64,000 bases of DNA from Serripes groenlandicus (taxonomy: Eukaryota > Mollusca > Bivalvia > Cardiida > Cardiidae). The DNA is taken from assembly GCA_031761405.1 (NCBI GenBank), contig JASEVX010000012.1:18626974-18690973 (forward strand), given 5' to 3'. A program made the translations under genes and the position numbers. The notes below the pieces were generated by a model. That model worked only from the letters and a program-made list of their open reading frames with translations. It was not told the DNA's origin and made no database searches. Position 1 is the first letter of the stretch. Each line of letters begins with the position of its first letter. Below are positions 28,088 to 37,366 of this stretch, one piece after another.

Positions 28088-28312
28088 TTAACTCTTTCTT
28101 TCCACATACTACAAAACTGCAGCTGACGACTTTGATAACTTCTAGACACAAATATGGAAACTCTCTATAACCGCAGGTATAATTGCTGAAAAACACATTG
28201 TGACAAATGGAGAAATTGCTCGTTCTGAGCAATTTCTCCTTGTTTCACATTGTTTTCAATAGATGTCTGCTGCAGAGGCGTCAAAAAGGGTCTATATGTG
28301 GTAAAGGTTTAA
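28088..28312 (-). mobile_element. M1 MITE
   Basis: TTAACTCTTTCTTTCCACAT to TATGTGGTAAAGGTTTAA, hairpin TTGCTCGTTCTGAGCAA intact. Confidence 0.9.
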
Positions 28313-28396
28313 ATTATTGCTGCAACATAGTTCTAGTCCACCTGTTTTAACTTTTTCAATTAATAATAATATGATATTGTTTAAGTTTGATTAGCA

Positions 28397-28635
28397 TTCA
28401 CCCTTTCCCTAATATCAGCAATTTCTTCTTTAGCCATAATATTTTAAACTCTATTGTAATACTTTCATTTACAGGGATATTAAACATTTTTCCTTAGATG
28501 TTTTGAAAGTTGTATGCTGCAGATTTGTTGTATCGATGGTTTCATGCAAAACTGTTGTAACTACATCTTGAACCTTGAACAAGATGTAGTTACAACCGTT
28601 TTGCATGAAGCCCTCGGTATGTGGGAAAGGGTTAA
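28397..28635 (+). mobile_element. M1 MITE carrying a hairpin insertion
   Basis: TTCACCCTTTCCCTAATAT to TATGTGGGAAAGGGTTAA. The left hairpin half is deleted (CCCTAATATCAGCAATTTC), and 28538-28612 is a separate perfect-looking hairpin between TTGTTGTATC and GGTATGTGGG. Confidence 0.85.
28538..28612. repeat. 30-bp stem hairpin inserted in an M1 R end
   Basis: Stem halves 28541-28570 (TTCATGCAAAAC... to CTACATCTTG) and 28580-28609 (CAAGATGTAG... to GTTTTGCATGAA) pair with a single mismatch around a 9-base loop. It does not belong to M1 and is not repeated elsewhere in the window. Confidence 0.95.
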
Positions 28636-28973
28636 AGATGGAGAATTTCAAAAAGAAGAAGGCCTGGCTTAGAATGAGAAAAAAACAGTCAAGTGGTGAT
28701 GATAACTAATTTATCATGTAAAAATTGGAATTCAAAAAACTTTTACAACAGCATTCTACCAATTACTAAGACCTTGTTGGCAGGGAATAGTGGTGTTTTA
28801 TCTATTTCTCATACTTTGTTTATTTTTACATTTTTCAACAAATTAGCTTATCATATCCTTTTCCTGATCTTTTCATTACCTTTAAACATAAAAATTAATC
28901 CCTCCACAGGAATAGATTGGTCAACAATTGAGAGTTAAACTTAGACTCGAAACAAAGAACATAGATGGAAAAG
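28636..28973. other. No gene seen
   Basis: AT-rich; the ORF 28693-28938 has membrane-like composition from T-rich DNA and no other support. Confidence 0.4.
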
Positions 28974-29260
28974 ATTGATTGATTGGGGTTTAACGCTGTT
29001 TTCAAAGATTTTACAGTCATATCACAGTGACCACTTCACCTACTCATGCGTTTCCTGGTTTTCCCACACCAGTACAGCGCACAACATACTTTCCAAGCAA
29101 CTGGCTACTTTTCCAAATAGACTGTTAAACAGGCCATTGGTGAAAGATGGATGACGCAGGTCACAGTGACTTTTGTCAAACGTCAAAAAGAATGTTGGCC
29201 GAGCTGGGATTCAAACTGACAACCCCTTGATTGACAGCCTGACTGAGCTACCGGGGCTCA
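28974..29260 (-). mobile_element. SINE-A, near full length
   Basis: Tail ATTGATTGATTG, body to the reverse-strand head TGAGCTACC with B box from GGGATTCAAAC. A short deletion removes CCGTTA-type bases of the A box. Possible short duplication GAAAAG on both sides. Confidence 0.9.
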
Positions 29261-29329
29261 GAAAAGAAGCAGTTCATTATGAACATTTTTTTTAAAAAAC
29301 ATTTCTATAGTAGATTCATTGAAGGCAGT

Positions 29330-29396
29330 TCTGTTAGAGGTCGAACCCGCATCATCTTGCACCCAAGAAGGACACTCTACCACTACACCACCTAGG
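29330..29396 (-). mobile_element. tRNA-like SINE head or tRNA pseudogene
   Basis: Reverse strand reads GGTGGTGTAGTGGTAGAGTG (A box) and GCGGGTTCGACCTC (B box) in correct spacing, about 66 nt. Pairing of the acceptor arms is not apparent, so it is not called a functional tRNA. Confidence 0.55.
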
Positions 29397-29399
29397 CAT

Positions 29400-29770
29400 G
29401 GTTTTTTTACCATATGATCATTCTTCTCCTCTCTTGATTTTACCCGCTAACATCAAACTTGTGCAGATGCACTCATTTGTTACATGGGCGTAAATAACAC
29501 TCAAATCCCATATCTCTTCTAGCCTTTTTTCAAGACTTCAAGTTTTCAAGAGTCTTTTATTCCAAAGTTTCATTCAACCTTAGAATATTCCACTTAAACT
29601 CACACACAGGGGGAAAAAAAGATGAAATATATGAAACAAAATTTGTTAACGCTCCGTTAATTGTGAAATGATCCCCTAAGATAGAAAAAATCAGAATAAT
29701 TGAATGTTTTTGTTATGATATTAAAGTCACCATAAAAGCAGAATAGTTGATAATTTTCTGGCAAAAATGA
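29400..29770. other. No gene seen
   Basis: AT-rich spacer. No supported coding or repeat feature. Confidence 0.35.
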
Positions 29771-29905
29771 GAATTGGACAAAATAAGCATGAATATACTT
29801 TTTTCCAGAAAAATCAAATTCTACCATAGATGTTTTAACCCTTTTAAAAGGTAAGTGGTCTGCTTCAGAGGCATCAAAATGTGTCTGTATGAAGGAAAGG
29901 GTAAG
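29770..29905 (-). mobile_element. M1-like degenerate copy
   Basis: GGCAAAAATGAGAATTG core remnant, then GTGGTCTGCTTCAGAGGC, AAATGTGTCTGTATG and AAGGAAAGGGTAA. Confidence 0.55.
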
Positions 29906-30166
29906 AATGTAGCATCCAACTCTAAAAATGGCTCATCATGTAAAAAAGGGTTAAAGGAAAAAAAAGAAGATTTAAACAGGTAAAACCTGGGGAAAGGTTT
30001 TTTCTCCAGCTATTTATAAGGTAGACAGGTGTGAATCATCGATTCCAAGGAATGATATATGGCATCCGGCAGTCATTATGAAATGAAAAGTTTTGAGATG
30101 AAACAGGCCTCATCCAATAGTCTCTCTCTTTTACTGGTGCAAATGACTTGGTACATCAGATGAGCT

Positions 30167-30383
30167 TTACCTTTCATGAAGCCACATTTAAATGCATCTG
30201 CAGTAGACAACGTTTTAAAACATTGTGGCAAAAGAAGAAACGATCATCATGAGTTATTTCTCCTTTTGTCACAATGTTTTCAACCTCGTTCGATAAGTAC
30301 ACATTATTTTATAGAGATTTTACATATTTAAATTATGCCAATGTTGTCTGCTGCATATTTGTCAGCTTGTAGGACAGGGTTAA
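30167..30383 (+). mobile_element. M1 MITE
   Basis: TTACCTTTCATGAAGCCAC to TTGTAGGACAGGGTTAA; GTCTGCTGCATATTTGTC box and core CGATCATCATGAGTTAT. Confidence 0.8.
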
Positions 30384-30408
30384 GGGAGTACAATATTTCA
30401 CCTGGGTA

Positions 30409-30570
30409 GATTGTTGAAGACAATGGTGCAGAGGTAGAGTGTCTGCCTCTCATACCAAAGGACCCAGGTGCGAATCCTGTAATGAGCGTGTTCTGCCTTT
30501 GAGATTTTTCCACACTGAAAGTGGCAAGTACTTTCTAAGTCTCCTTAATTAAGGCAGAAATCAAGTTTGA
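30409..30570 (+). mobile_element. SINE with tRNA-like head
   Basis: GACAATGGTGCAGAGGTAGA (A box) and CCAGGTGCGAATCCTG (B box) are correctly spaced, followed by GAGATTTTTCCACACTGAAA and an AT-rich end. Not clearly one of families A-D. Confidence 0.6.
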
Positions 30571-30609
30571 TTGAAAGCTTGTTACTTAATCATTATAAAA
30601 TATATAAGC

Positions 30610-30833
30610 TTACCCTTTCCCACCTATGCATTCTTTCTGACGCTTCTGCAGCAGACAATTTTTGAAAACATTGTGACAAAATGAGAAATTGCTCAAAAAT
30701 TTCTCCTTTTGCTACAAAGTTTTCAACACTTTTCAGTAATTATACTTCAATTTTATAGATTCTCCTCCCTAATTTCTTCTAGATGTTTTCAAAGTCGTCT
30801 GCTGCAGATATGTCGTATGTTGGAAAGGATTAA
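30610..30833 (+). mobile_element. M1 MITE
   Basis: TTACCCTTTCCCACCTATGC to CGTATGTTGGAAAGGATTAA. One side of the hairpin is shortened (GCTCAAAAATTTCTCC). Confidence 0.9.
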
Positions 30834-30900
30834 CGAACTAACCTAAAACTGTCCCGAACCTGGATCAACGTCTATTGTTACCAACCTCCGAGCTCTTCCC

Positions 30901-31129
30901 TTATCCCTTTCCCTCATAAAGACGCTTTCTGACGCCTCTGCAGCATACAGCTTTTTGAAAACATGGCAACAAAAGAAGAAATTGCTCAAAACGAGCAATT
31001 TCGCCTTTTGTCATCATGTTTTCAACTCTATTCACTTTTTTTACTTTCATTTAAAGGGAGTTTCCAAACAATTTCAGTTATGTTTTCAAATCGTCTGCTG
31101 CATAATTGTTGTAGCTGGGAAAGGGTTAA
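30901..31129 (+). mobile_element. M1 MITE, full-length
   Basis: TTATCCCTTTCCCTCATAAA to TAGCTGGGAAAGGGTTAA; hairpin GAAATTGCTCAAAACGAGCA intact. ORFs 30955-31158 and 30963-31220 are its translations. Confidence 0.92.
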
Positions 31130-31188
31130 ACAGCAAAAAACCCAGAACTTATATTTGAACATCACCATTATAAGGATTAATTGTTCAG

Positions 31189-31396
31189 TTATCCCTTTCC
31201 GACCTGCAGACGATTTTTGAAAACATTGTGGCCAAAAGTGAAATTGCTCATGATGAGCAATTTCTCCTTTGGCCACAATGTTTTCAACTTAAAAAATTTA
31301 AAAATTAAGCTAACTTTTATGGAAATATCCCAGGTTTTTGTCACAATGTTTTCAAAGTCATCTGCTGCAGATTTGCTGTATGTGGGAAAGGGTTAT
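31189..31396 (+). mobile_element. M1 MITE, left end shortened
   Basis: TTATCCCTTTCCGACCTGCA to TATGTGGGAAAGGGTTAT; the L box CGCTTTCTGACGCC is deleted. Confidence 0.9.
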
Positions 31397-31620
31397 ATCA
31401 CGGTGTTTCCTTGGTAAGCTACCATTTATACTACTGTTTCTACTGGTCCAAATTTATCATGAAACCAGCAAGTCAGTCGTAATGCTATGCCCATAGTTCT
31501 GGGTTCAAAGGAGAACAGCTATTGATACCATTTTATCCCCACAATCCTGAGTTCAAAGGGGAACAGCTATTACCACAATTTTGAAAGTCTTTGATATGAC
31601 CTGACTGGGGATCAAACTAC
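31397..31620 (-). mobile_element. SINE-C, partly duplicated inside
   Basis: ATATCACGGTGTTTCCTTGG, TACTGGTCCAAATTTATC, GTCAGTCGTAATGCTATGC; then CTGGGTTCAAAGGAGAACAG and CTGAGTTCAAAGGGGAACAG, an internal ~50-bp duplication; AAAGTCTTTGATATGACCTG at the end. It starts directly at the TTAT of the previous M1. Confidence 0.75.
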
Positions 31621-31690
31621 ACTGTTTTAAAAAATTGTCTGCAGTAGTTGCTCTAAAATATCCCACTTTGTCCCAATCCTACAACATGGG
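31621..31690 (-). mobile_element. M1 R/L-end fragment
   Basis: GTTTTAAAAAATTGTCTGCA, GTAGTTGCTCTAAAATATCC resemble a decayed M1 end. Confidence 0.35.
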
Positions 31691-32257
31691 AAATAACCTC
31701 TACAAATTCGTAAATGTAAGCACATAGTACCATCAGAGTTATTTCCCTTATAAACCTCCATAGACAATCAACCCTTCAGGAAATGTATTTTTTCTGGAAT
31801 TGTTGTAAACCACTTATTACTAATTTTGTTAATTTAATAAAGTCTTGATATGAACAGGTCAATGACTTACATGCAGGTTAAGTAGTTTTTGTAAAAACAT
31901 AAGTTACTTTTCAAAGTTTTTAATCTTCATTTTACCATCAAAATGTTACAGTAACTCCTTTAAGTCATATAAAGACGAATCAAATGAAAATCTAAAATAA
32001 TAAGCGTTGCTGAAAATAAAAGACATATAAACTGACATTTATTTTAAAATCCAGTTTAGAATAGTGCTGATAAAAGGCTCACCATTCATAATTCCATGGT
32101 AACAATTTATGTTCCATCAAAATATCTGAAGAAGGAATAGAAAATTAAGAGAATTGAAATCAAACTTTGAGGACAAAACAGAAAACTTAATAGGAAAAGG
32201 AGAAATTACTTATCTTAAGTATTATTCTCATTGTTCCATAACGTTTTCAGCTCTGGA
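31691..32257. other. No gene seen
   Basis: AT-rich intron-like sequence; around 32186-32250 GAGAAATTACTTATCTTAAG is a faint M1 core trace. Confidence 0.4.
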
Positions 32258-32487
32258 TTAATCTTTTCCTTCATACAACAATTCTGCAGCAGATGACTTT
32301 AAACATATTTTGTCAAAAAATAGAAAATCTCTATAATTGAATGTATAACCTATGACTTAAAGTTGAAAACATTGTGGCAAAAGGAGAAATTGCTTGTTTT
32401 TAGCAATTTCTTCTTTAGTCACAATGTTTTCAAAAAGCTGTCTGCTGCAGAGGCATCAGAAAGCGTCTATATGAGGGAAAGGGTTAA
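32258..32487 (-). mobile_element. M1 MITE, full-length
   Basis: TTAATCTTTTCCTTCATACA to TATGAGGGAAAGGGTTAA. It sits 115 bp downstream (in minus-strand gene order) of the C1-domain exon. Confidence 0.93.
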
Positions 32488-32601
32488 CATTTAACTTGTA
32501 ATTATGTGGATTTCGCATGACCATTCTCAGATGTTGCATAGTTTTACCTGGATAGTTTCAGTGTTAAGGATAAATGAGAGACCTGGAGGATGATCACTTA
32601 C

Positions 32602-32751
32602 CTGAAGTTCACACTTTCTGTGACAGATGTACCGACAGACCGTGCAGGCAGATCCCAGGTGCCATATCTGTTGCTTGCAGTAGTAACAGACCCGGGGCTG
32701 TTGGAACTGGTAGAAACGAAACTTGTGGCGGATTCTTTTGGGCTCCTCTGC
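32602..32751 (-). CDS. Host-gene exon encoding a C1 zinc-binding domain (tensin-like)
   Basis: On the minus strand an acceptor TTTCCTGTACTTCCAG precedes 150 bp of GC-richer coding sequence ending in CTTCAG|GTAAGT, a consensus donor. The exon is exactly 50 codons, phase 0 at both ends. The peptide contains HKFRFYQFQQPRVC, YYC, then SACTVC, RYICHRKC, that is H-x12-C-x2-C-x10-C-x2-C-x4-H-x2-C. That is the C1 fold of protein kinase C type domains, but with 10 instead of 13-14 residues between the second and third cysteines, as in atypical C1 domains. The wording PR-x-C-x2-C-K-Q and C-H-R-K-C-E is closest in my recollection to tensin C1 domains, which anchor at focal adhesions; KSR-like proteins are an alternative. 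The last zinc ligand should lie in the next exon. An M1 copy begins only about 42 bp upstream of the acceptor. Confidence 0.82.
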
Positions 32752-32792
32752 CTGGAAGTACAGGAAATTATACAGAAATAAATTTAACATTC

Positions 32793-32926
32793 TTAACTCT
32801 TTACACCATACAGACGCTTTCTGATGCTTCCGCAGCAGACAACTCATAGCGTGCGATTTCTCCATTTGCCACAATGTTTTTGTCTGCAGATGTGTTGACA
32901 TTTGTCCTAATATGGGATAGGGTTAA
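32793..32926 (+). mobile_element. M1 MITE, internally deleted, next to a splice acceptor
   Basis: TTAACTCTTTACACCATAC to AATATGGGATAGGGTTAA, 134 bp. Its left edge is about 42 bp from the acceptor of the C1 exon, inside the zone where a branch point is expected. Confidence 0.85.
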
Positions 32927-32975
32927 TTTACACATTGACCGTCAATCGTGAATATACCCAAATAACTGTATTTCG

Positions 32976-33235
32976 ATAACCCTTTCCCATATACAGGGTT
33001 GTCAAAATGTTTTGTTGTAACGGATCAAATGAGGAAAATAACCGATCAGGCTGGGTGTCAGGTCAAGGGCAAATCCCTGGTACCCCAGGGTAGCAATACT
33101 AACAGATCAAAGAGCGATTTCAACAGATGATTTTCAGCAGCAATCTGTTAATTTTGACAACTCTGCATATACATACACATAATGGCGCTTCTTGGGAGTA
33201 GTCTGCTGCAGATTTGTATTGCGAGAAAGGGTCAA
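32976..33235 (+). mobile_element. M1 MITE carrying a hAT-like MITE
   Basis: ATAACCCTTTCCCATATA before, and GTAGTCTGCTGCAGATTTG with GCGAGAAAGGGTCAA after an insertion at 32994-33165. Confidence 0.8.
32994..33165. mobile_element. hAT-like MITE nested in M1
   Basis: Inverted ends CAGGGTTGTCAAAAT and ATTTTGACAACTCTG, with subterminal AACGGATCAAATGAGG / TCAACAGATGATTTTC. Flanked by CATATA on both sides. Start CAG-G-GTTGTCAAAA fits hAT termini (established), although the duplication is 6 to 8 bp by eye. Confidence 0.7.
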
Positions 33236-33312
33236 CAATAAGAACTATTTGGTTAAACTAAATTCACACATTGGAAACCAATAAAAAATATACCAAAAAT
33301 ATTGTATTGTGA

Positions 33313-33447
33313 TTTACCATTTCCCATTTAGACGTAACCATATTTTGACCCATCTGCAGCAGACAGCTTTTGAAAACATAGTGACTAAAGGAGAAAAAGG
33401 CTCAAAACAAATTAAGCCTTTGGCCACATATTGTTTTCAACTTTCTT
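33313..33447 (+). mobile_element. M1 MITE, truncated by the next copy
   Basis: TTACCATTTCCCATTTAGAC, CTGCAGCAGACAGCTTTTG, then only to TTTTCAACTTTC. Confidence 0.75.
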
Positions 33448-33676
33448 TAACCCTTTCCCTCATAAAGACGCTTTCTGACGCCTCTGCAGCAGACAGCTTT
33501 TTGAAAACATAGTAACAAAAGAAAAAATTGCACAAAACGTGCAATTTCTCCTTTTGCCACAATGTTTTCCACTTTTTGTCATAGATTATCCATTCAAATA
33601 TGGAGATTTTCTATTTTTTGACAAAATACGTTCGAAGTCGTCTGCTGCAGAATTGTCGTATGAGGGAAAGGGTTAA
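33447..33676 (+). mobile_element. M1 MITE, full-length
   Basis: TTAACCCTTTCCCTCATAAA to TATGAGGGAAAGGGTTAA; hairpin ATTGCACAAAACGTGCAAT intact. Followed to 33720 by an orphan M1 end (ATGCGTCTGCTAATGGGAAA then GGGTTGA). Confidence 0.94.
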
Positions 33677-33721
33677 TAGTTAGAATTGTTTGAAAATGCG
33701 TCTGCTAATGGGAAAGGGTTG

Positions 33722-34073
33722 AAAACCCACCCTGAACACATCATTACATAAAACAGGTTATATTTAGTTTTTGTAATCAGACAAATCTTTACTATATTTT
33801 GGCAGAAAACATTAAAATAAACAAGAGGTAATGACTTTTCAACAAAATGTAACAGGCTACTTCAAGGTTCTTTAATTTCAGCTTAGTAAAATCTAGTATG
33901 CATTACATAAGCATGTTGTGAAAATTAATTGACTGCAAACAAGTGCATAATACATCATTCGGTCCACTTCACTCAAACATAGGTAAGCACAGTACCTTGA
34001 GACTAATTTGTCTGATCCAGACTAGCTATGTATACCATCCCACAAAAATTCACAAGGGTCCCTATCCAGCAGA
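33722..34073. other. No gene seen
   Basis: AT-rich sequence without recognisable repeat or exon. Confidence 0.4.
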
Positions 34074-34253
34074 CTAGATAAGAGGGAGTAACAGGTCTTT
34101 TCCCCACAATATTTATCTTATTACTCAACAAAATCCTATGTTGTGAGTACTCAAAAGAAATCGTCTCACTGAGACGATTCTTTTGAGTACCCACAACAAA
34201 GGGTTTGAATGTCAAATAAGGATTTTAGAACATGAAAAATGCCACTTATCTAG
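34074..34253 (-). mobile_element. Hairpin element M3 (CTAGATAAG ends)
   Basis: Inverted ends CTAGATAAG (34074) and CTTATCTAG (34245-34253). The centre is a strong stem, TTGTGAGTACTCAAAAGAAA.. (34141-34168) against TGAGACGATTCTTTTGAGTA.. (34170-34196), about 26 paired bases with almost no loop. Related copies at 37403-37583 (opposite strand), a fragment at 59283 and halves in the triplication at 53643. Confidence 0.85.
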
Positions 34254-34889
34254 AGCTCTCTGACCTACCTAAGATTTTCAAGTGGTGTGGTCAGAATAAT
34301 GGCATACATGTCCAGATAATATTTACGATATTATGCATTGAAAAAAAATTAATTTTGAAATGACTCGATTAACTTGCAAGATTGGTGGGTTAAATACAAT
34401 GATCAATTGATTTCTTTATGGGACAATTGAGCGAGAAATGGAAAAATTGCTAAGAAAAGGCAAATTCGCAATTTCTCCCTAATTCTTCTCCCTCTCAAAA
34501 TTAAACTTCAATAGATGATAGGTAAAACTCCCCATGGGCAAAAATTGCTTGGGTGAAAAGATAATTGAGCCTCAGTGAGAAAACCAACATTATGGACGCA
34601 AGCTAAATCCACATTCCGTCTCAGGGGGATATAGAGGTATAGAGTAATGATTCCTGAACCAGAAAATCCACAGCAGGTGAAAATTGTCTGTCCGGGTTAG
34701 CCTGCGCGGCATGCTTAGGCTGATCTGGATCGATGCTTTACGCAGAGTTCACAACGTTAGTTTTTCATGGGACATCAACTGTCATTCTAACATAACACTT
34801 CAATGTAGCTTCACTTCTAGCTTTATGACCTGGCCTCTGTCTGCATGTGTGCAACATTCAAACTATACTGGCGAAATTGCAATGAACTG
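34254..34889. other. No gene seen; possible dispersed repeat at 34690-34760
   Basis: GTTAGCCTGCGCGGCATGCT and TAGGCTGATCTGGATCGATG stand out as GC-richer and look like a fragment of a dispersed clam repeat (recollection only). The ORF at 34684-34911 crosses it into an M1 fragment. Confidence 0.35.
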
Positions 34890-35050
34890 TTCACATAAGA
34901 TAACATTTTGAAAACATTGTGGCAAAAGGAAAGTACATGTATATGTATATATGTTAAATAAAGTCGAAAACATATTGGGAAAAGGAGAAATTGCTCATTT
35001 CTACTTTTCCTCATAAAGTTTTCAAAAGTTTTCTGCTGCCTTATGGTCAG
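34890..35050 (-). mobile_element. M1-like degenerate copy
   Basis: AAAACATTGTGGCAAAAGG is present, then a (TATATG)-type run, GAGAAATTGCTCATTTC and TCAAAAGTTTTCTGCTGC. Confidence 0.55.
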
Positions 35051-35079
35051 GAGTTTTCACTCAGTACTAAAGAAGGGGT

Positions 35080-35296
35080 TGCCCATTTCATAAACACAAC
35101 AAATTTACAGGACAACTAATTCAGCGACCATCTGGCAAAACTGGAAATTTCTATCTATAGACAAAAGTATACTTATTAAATGGACTTGAAAGTTTTGTGG
35201 CAAAAGGCGAAACACTCATTATAACTAACCATAGTCATTTCAAAACTCGACTGCTGTAGATGCATCAAAATGCATCTGCAAGTGGGAAAAGGTTAA
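35080..35296 (-). mobile_element. M1 MITE, left end decayed
   Basis: ACACAACAAATTTACAGGAC, TTGAAAGTTTTGTGGC, ACTGCTGTAGATGCATC, ending AAGTGGGAAAAGGTTAA. Confidence 0.75.
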
Positions 35297-35506
35297 ACAG
35301 ACTACTGGGAGCCCATTAAGTGGGCCAAAATGACCCCCTTTATACATGGCAAAGTAATGCCTGTAATTAAAGACAGGCATCTTATCACCTGAAGATCTGA
35401 GTGTTCAGTTAATAAATTAAAAATAATTTAATTACCCGTAATAAAGTTCTTGATCTTTAATCCAGAGAGCTACAAAAGGCGCTACAGAAATTAGCAGTTA
35501 TGATTG

Positions 35507-35735
35507 GCTGATGACATTGTTTTGATATCTGCTGGCTATAAACAGAAGATTGGGACTTCAAAGACATTTAACCTTTTCTCACATGCAAACGCATTTTGAC
35601 ACATAGTATCAACAGCAGATGACTTTTATAAAACATTTTGGTAAATGGTGAAAAGTTCATGAATGGTGGATGACATTGTTTTGATATCTGCAGGCTTTAA
35701 ACAGAAGGCTGATTAAGACTTCAAAGACCCTGACA
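35507..35735 (+). repeat. ~65-bp direct duplication flanking an M1 fragment
   Basis: TGATGACATTGTTTTGATAT, CTGCTGGCTATAAACAGAAG (35507-35577) recurs as GATGACATTGTTTTGATATC, TGCAGGCTTTAAACAGAAGG (35665-35735). Between them lies M1 left half 35578-35664. Much longer than a TTAA duplication, so it arose by a different event. Confidence 0.85.
35578..35664 (+). mobile_element. M1 MITE, left half only
   Basis: TTAACCTTTTCTCACATGCA, ATCAACAGCAGATGACTTT, GTAAATGGTGAAAAG; ends at the second copy of the flanking duplication. Confidence 0.75.
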
Positions 35736-35736
35736 T

Positions 35737-36004
35737 TTAGCCCATAACCTGCCATAAACGACATTTAACACCTTAGCAGCAGAAGACTCTTGAAAACATT
35801 CTTGGCCAAAGGGAGATTGCTCAAAGAAGGCAAACATTGTGGCAAAAGAAGAAATTTCTCATTATGAGCAATTTCTCCTTTTGCCACAAAATGTTCAACT
35901 GTTTTCAATAATTGAACTTCCCCTTTAAGAGAGTTTTACACAATTAGCCTAGATTTTTCAAAATCGTCTGCTGCTGATTTCTTGCATGTTGGGTAAGGGT
36001 TTAA
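35737..36004 (+). mobile_element. M1 MITE with duplicated core
   Basis: TTAGCCCATAACCTGCCATA to GCATGTTGGGTAAGGGTTTAA. GGCCAAAGGGAGATTGCTC and GGCAAAAGAAGAAATTTCTC are two successive core starts. Confidence 0.8.
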
Positions 36005-36006
36005 AT

Positions 36007-36165
36007 GCCTTTTTCAACATCATTTTAGTACTCTCACGGCAGTCTGGTCACCTAATCGTGTCTGGCTCTCATTCAGACTTTATTCCATACAATAAACATT
36101 CTTCCCATAGAACTGGCTGCTACGGCTTCCCACATAGACTTTTAAATTCATTACCAAATGAGCTT
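36007..36165 (-). mobile_element. SINE-A, degenerate
   Basis: TTTTTCAACATCATTTTAG, ACGGCAGTCTGGTCACCTAA, GAACTGGCTGCTACGGCTTC, CACATAGACTTTTAAA in SINE-A order. Confidence 0.65.
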
Positions 36166-36348
36166 TCGCAGCTCCACTCAAAAGGGTCGAGGAATGCTGC
36201 TGTTTAATGATAGAGCTGACAGTACATTTGTTAACTTTATGCTTCATTTCAATAATCCTTGATTTTTCATGATAACCTTTGATCAGACCTGACAATGCCC
36301 CTGTCTTCATGTATTTGTGATATCCAAAAATTCTTTACCAGATACAAG

Positions 36349-36590
36349 TTAACCCTTTTCCTCATATAGACGCTTTCTGACGCCTCTGCAGCAGACGGCT
36401 TTTTGAAAACATAGTGACAAAAGAAGAAATTGCTCAAAACAAGCAATTTCTCCTTTTGCCCACAATGTTTTCCACTTTTAGTCTTAGGTTATCCATTCAA
36501 TTATAGAGATTTTTTTGCCATTTTTTGACAAATTATGTTCAAAGTCGTCTGCTGTCTGCTACAGGATTGTCGTATGAGGGAAAGGGTTAA
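36349..36590 (+). mobile_element. M1 MITE, full-length
   Basis: TTAACCCTTTTCCTCATATA to TATGAGGGAAAGGGTTAA. It has GTCTGCTGTCTGCT, a 7-bp stutter in the R box, and shares its right TTAA with the next copy. Confidence 0.93.
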
Positions 36591-36822
36591 CCGTTTCCTC
36601 CTTGCAGATGCATTTTATACCTCTGCAGCAGGCACATTTTGAAAACATCTTGGCAAAAATATGAAAAATATCTGCAAAAGGAAGGAACTGAATACAGTTG
36701 TAAAAATTGTGACAAAAGGTGAAATTGCTCATCATGAGTAATTTCTCCTTTTGTCTCAATTTTTCAAATATTATCGAATGTAGAGGCATCAGAAAGTGTA
36801 TATGTATGTGGGAAAAGGTTGA
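36587..36822 (-). mobile_element. M1 MITE, composite, shares TTAA
   Basis: TTAACCGTTTCCTCCTTGCA with L-type words (CATTTTATACCTCTGCAGC), then minus-strand body to TATGTGGGAAAAGGTTGA. Two L-like ends suggest recombination between copies. Confidence 0.75.
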
Positions 36823-37017
36823 GCTTCGCACCATTGGAATACAAATCTTTAAAAACACATATTTTTCTTTCCATTTCAAATGAAGTGAAAATTGCTCTTC
36901 ATTTTTTTTTTTTTTTTTACCAGCAGTGTTTTTCAAAGCAGATAACTTAAAAATGTCAATTTAAGGCCTTTCTTTTAATACTTCTGCCCGGCAACTAATG
37001 AATATTTCTAGATGTGT

Positions 37018-37204
37018 TTAACCCTCTCCCACAAACAGACACATTTTGATAACTCTACGGCATTGTGTCTTTAGAAAACATTACGGTAATGCTTATGCTA
37101 CAATGTTTTCAATTCTATTCAATAAATAAACTTTCCTCTCCATAGATTTTCAATTATTTTGCCTAGATGTTTTCTGCTGAAGATTTGTGGCATTTGAGTA
37201 AAGC
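37018..37204 (+). mobile_element. M1 MITE, core lost
   Basis: TTAACCCTCTCCCACAAACA at the left, TTTTCTGCTGAAGATTTG at the right, no final GGGTTAA. Confidence 0.75.
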
Positions 37205-37366
37205 AGAATAACAATGCAATTAGAGAAGAGCAATATCTTCATAAGCCACGATGATTCCCTGAATTACTCATTTTCTGCATAAATGCATGACCCTGTAATT
37301 AAAGAACACCTATGAGCAAAGATCAGATTGTTCTCTTCCCATGGGTGGTCTTTAAACACAGGTTGG

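Noticed and set aside
29330..29396. Functional tRNA gene
   Set aside because: A and B boxes are present but the cloverleaf arms do not pair convincingly, and similar heads occur in SINEs; called SINE head or pseudogene.
32574..32849. Plus-strand ORFs over the C1 exon (32574-32849 and 32590-32781)
   Set aside because: Shadow frames of the minus-strand exon, which alone has splice sites and the zinc-ligand pattern.
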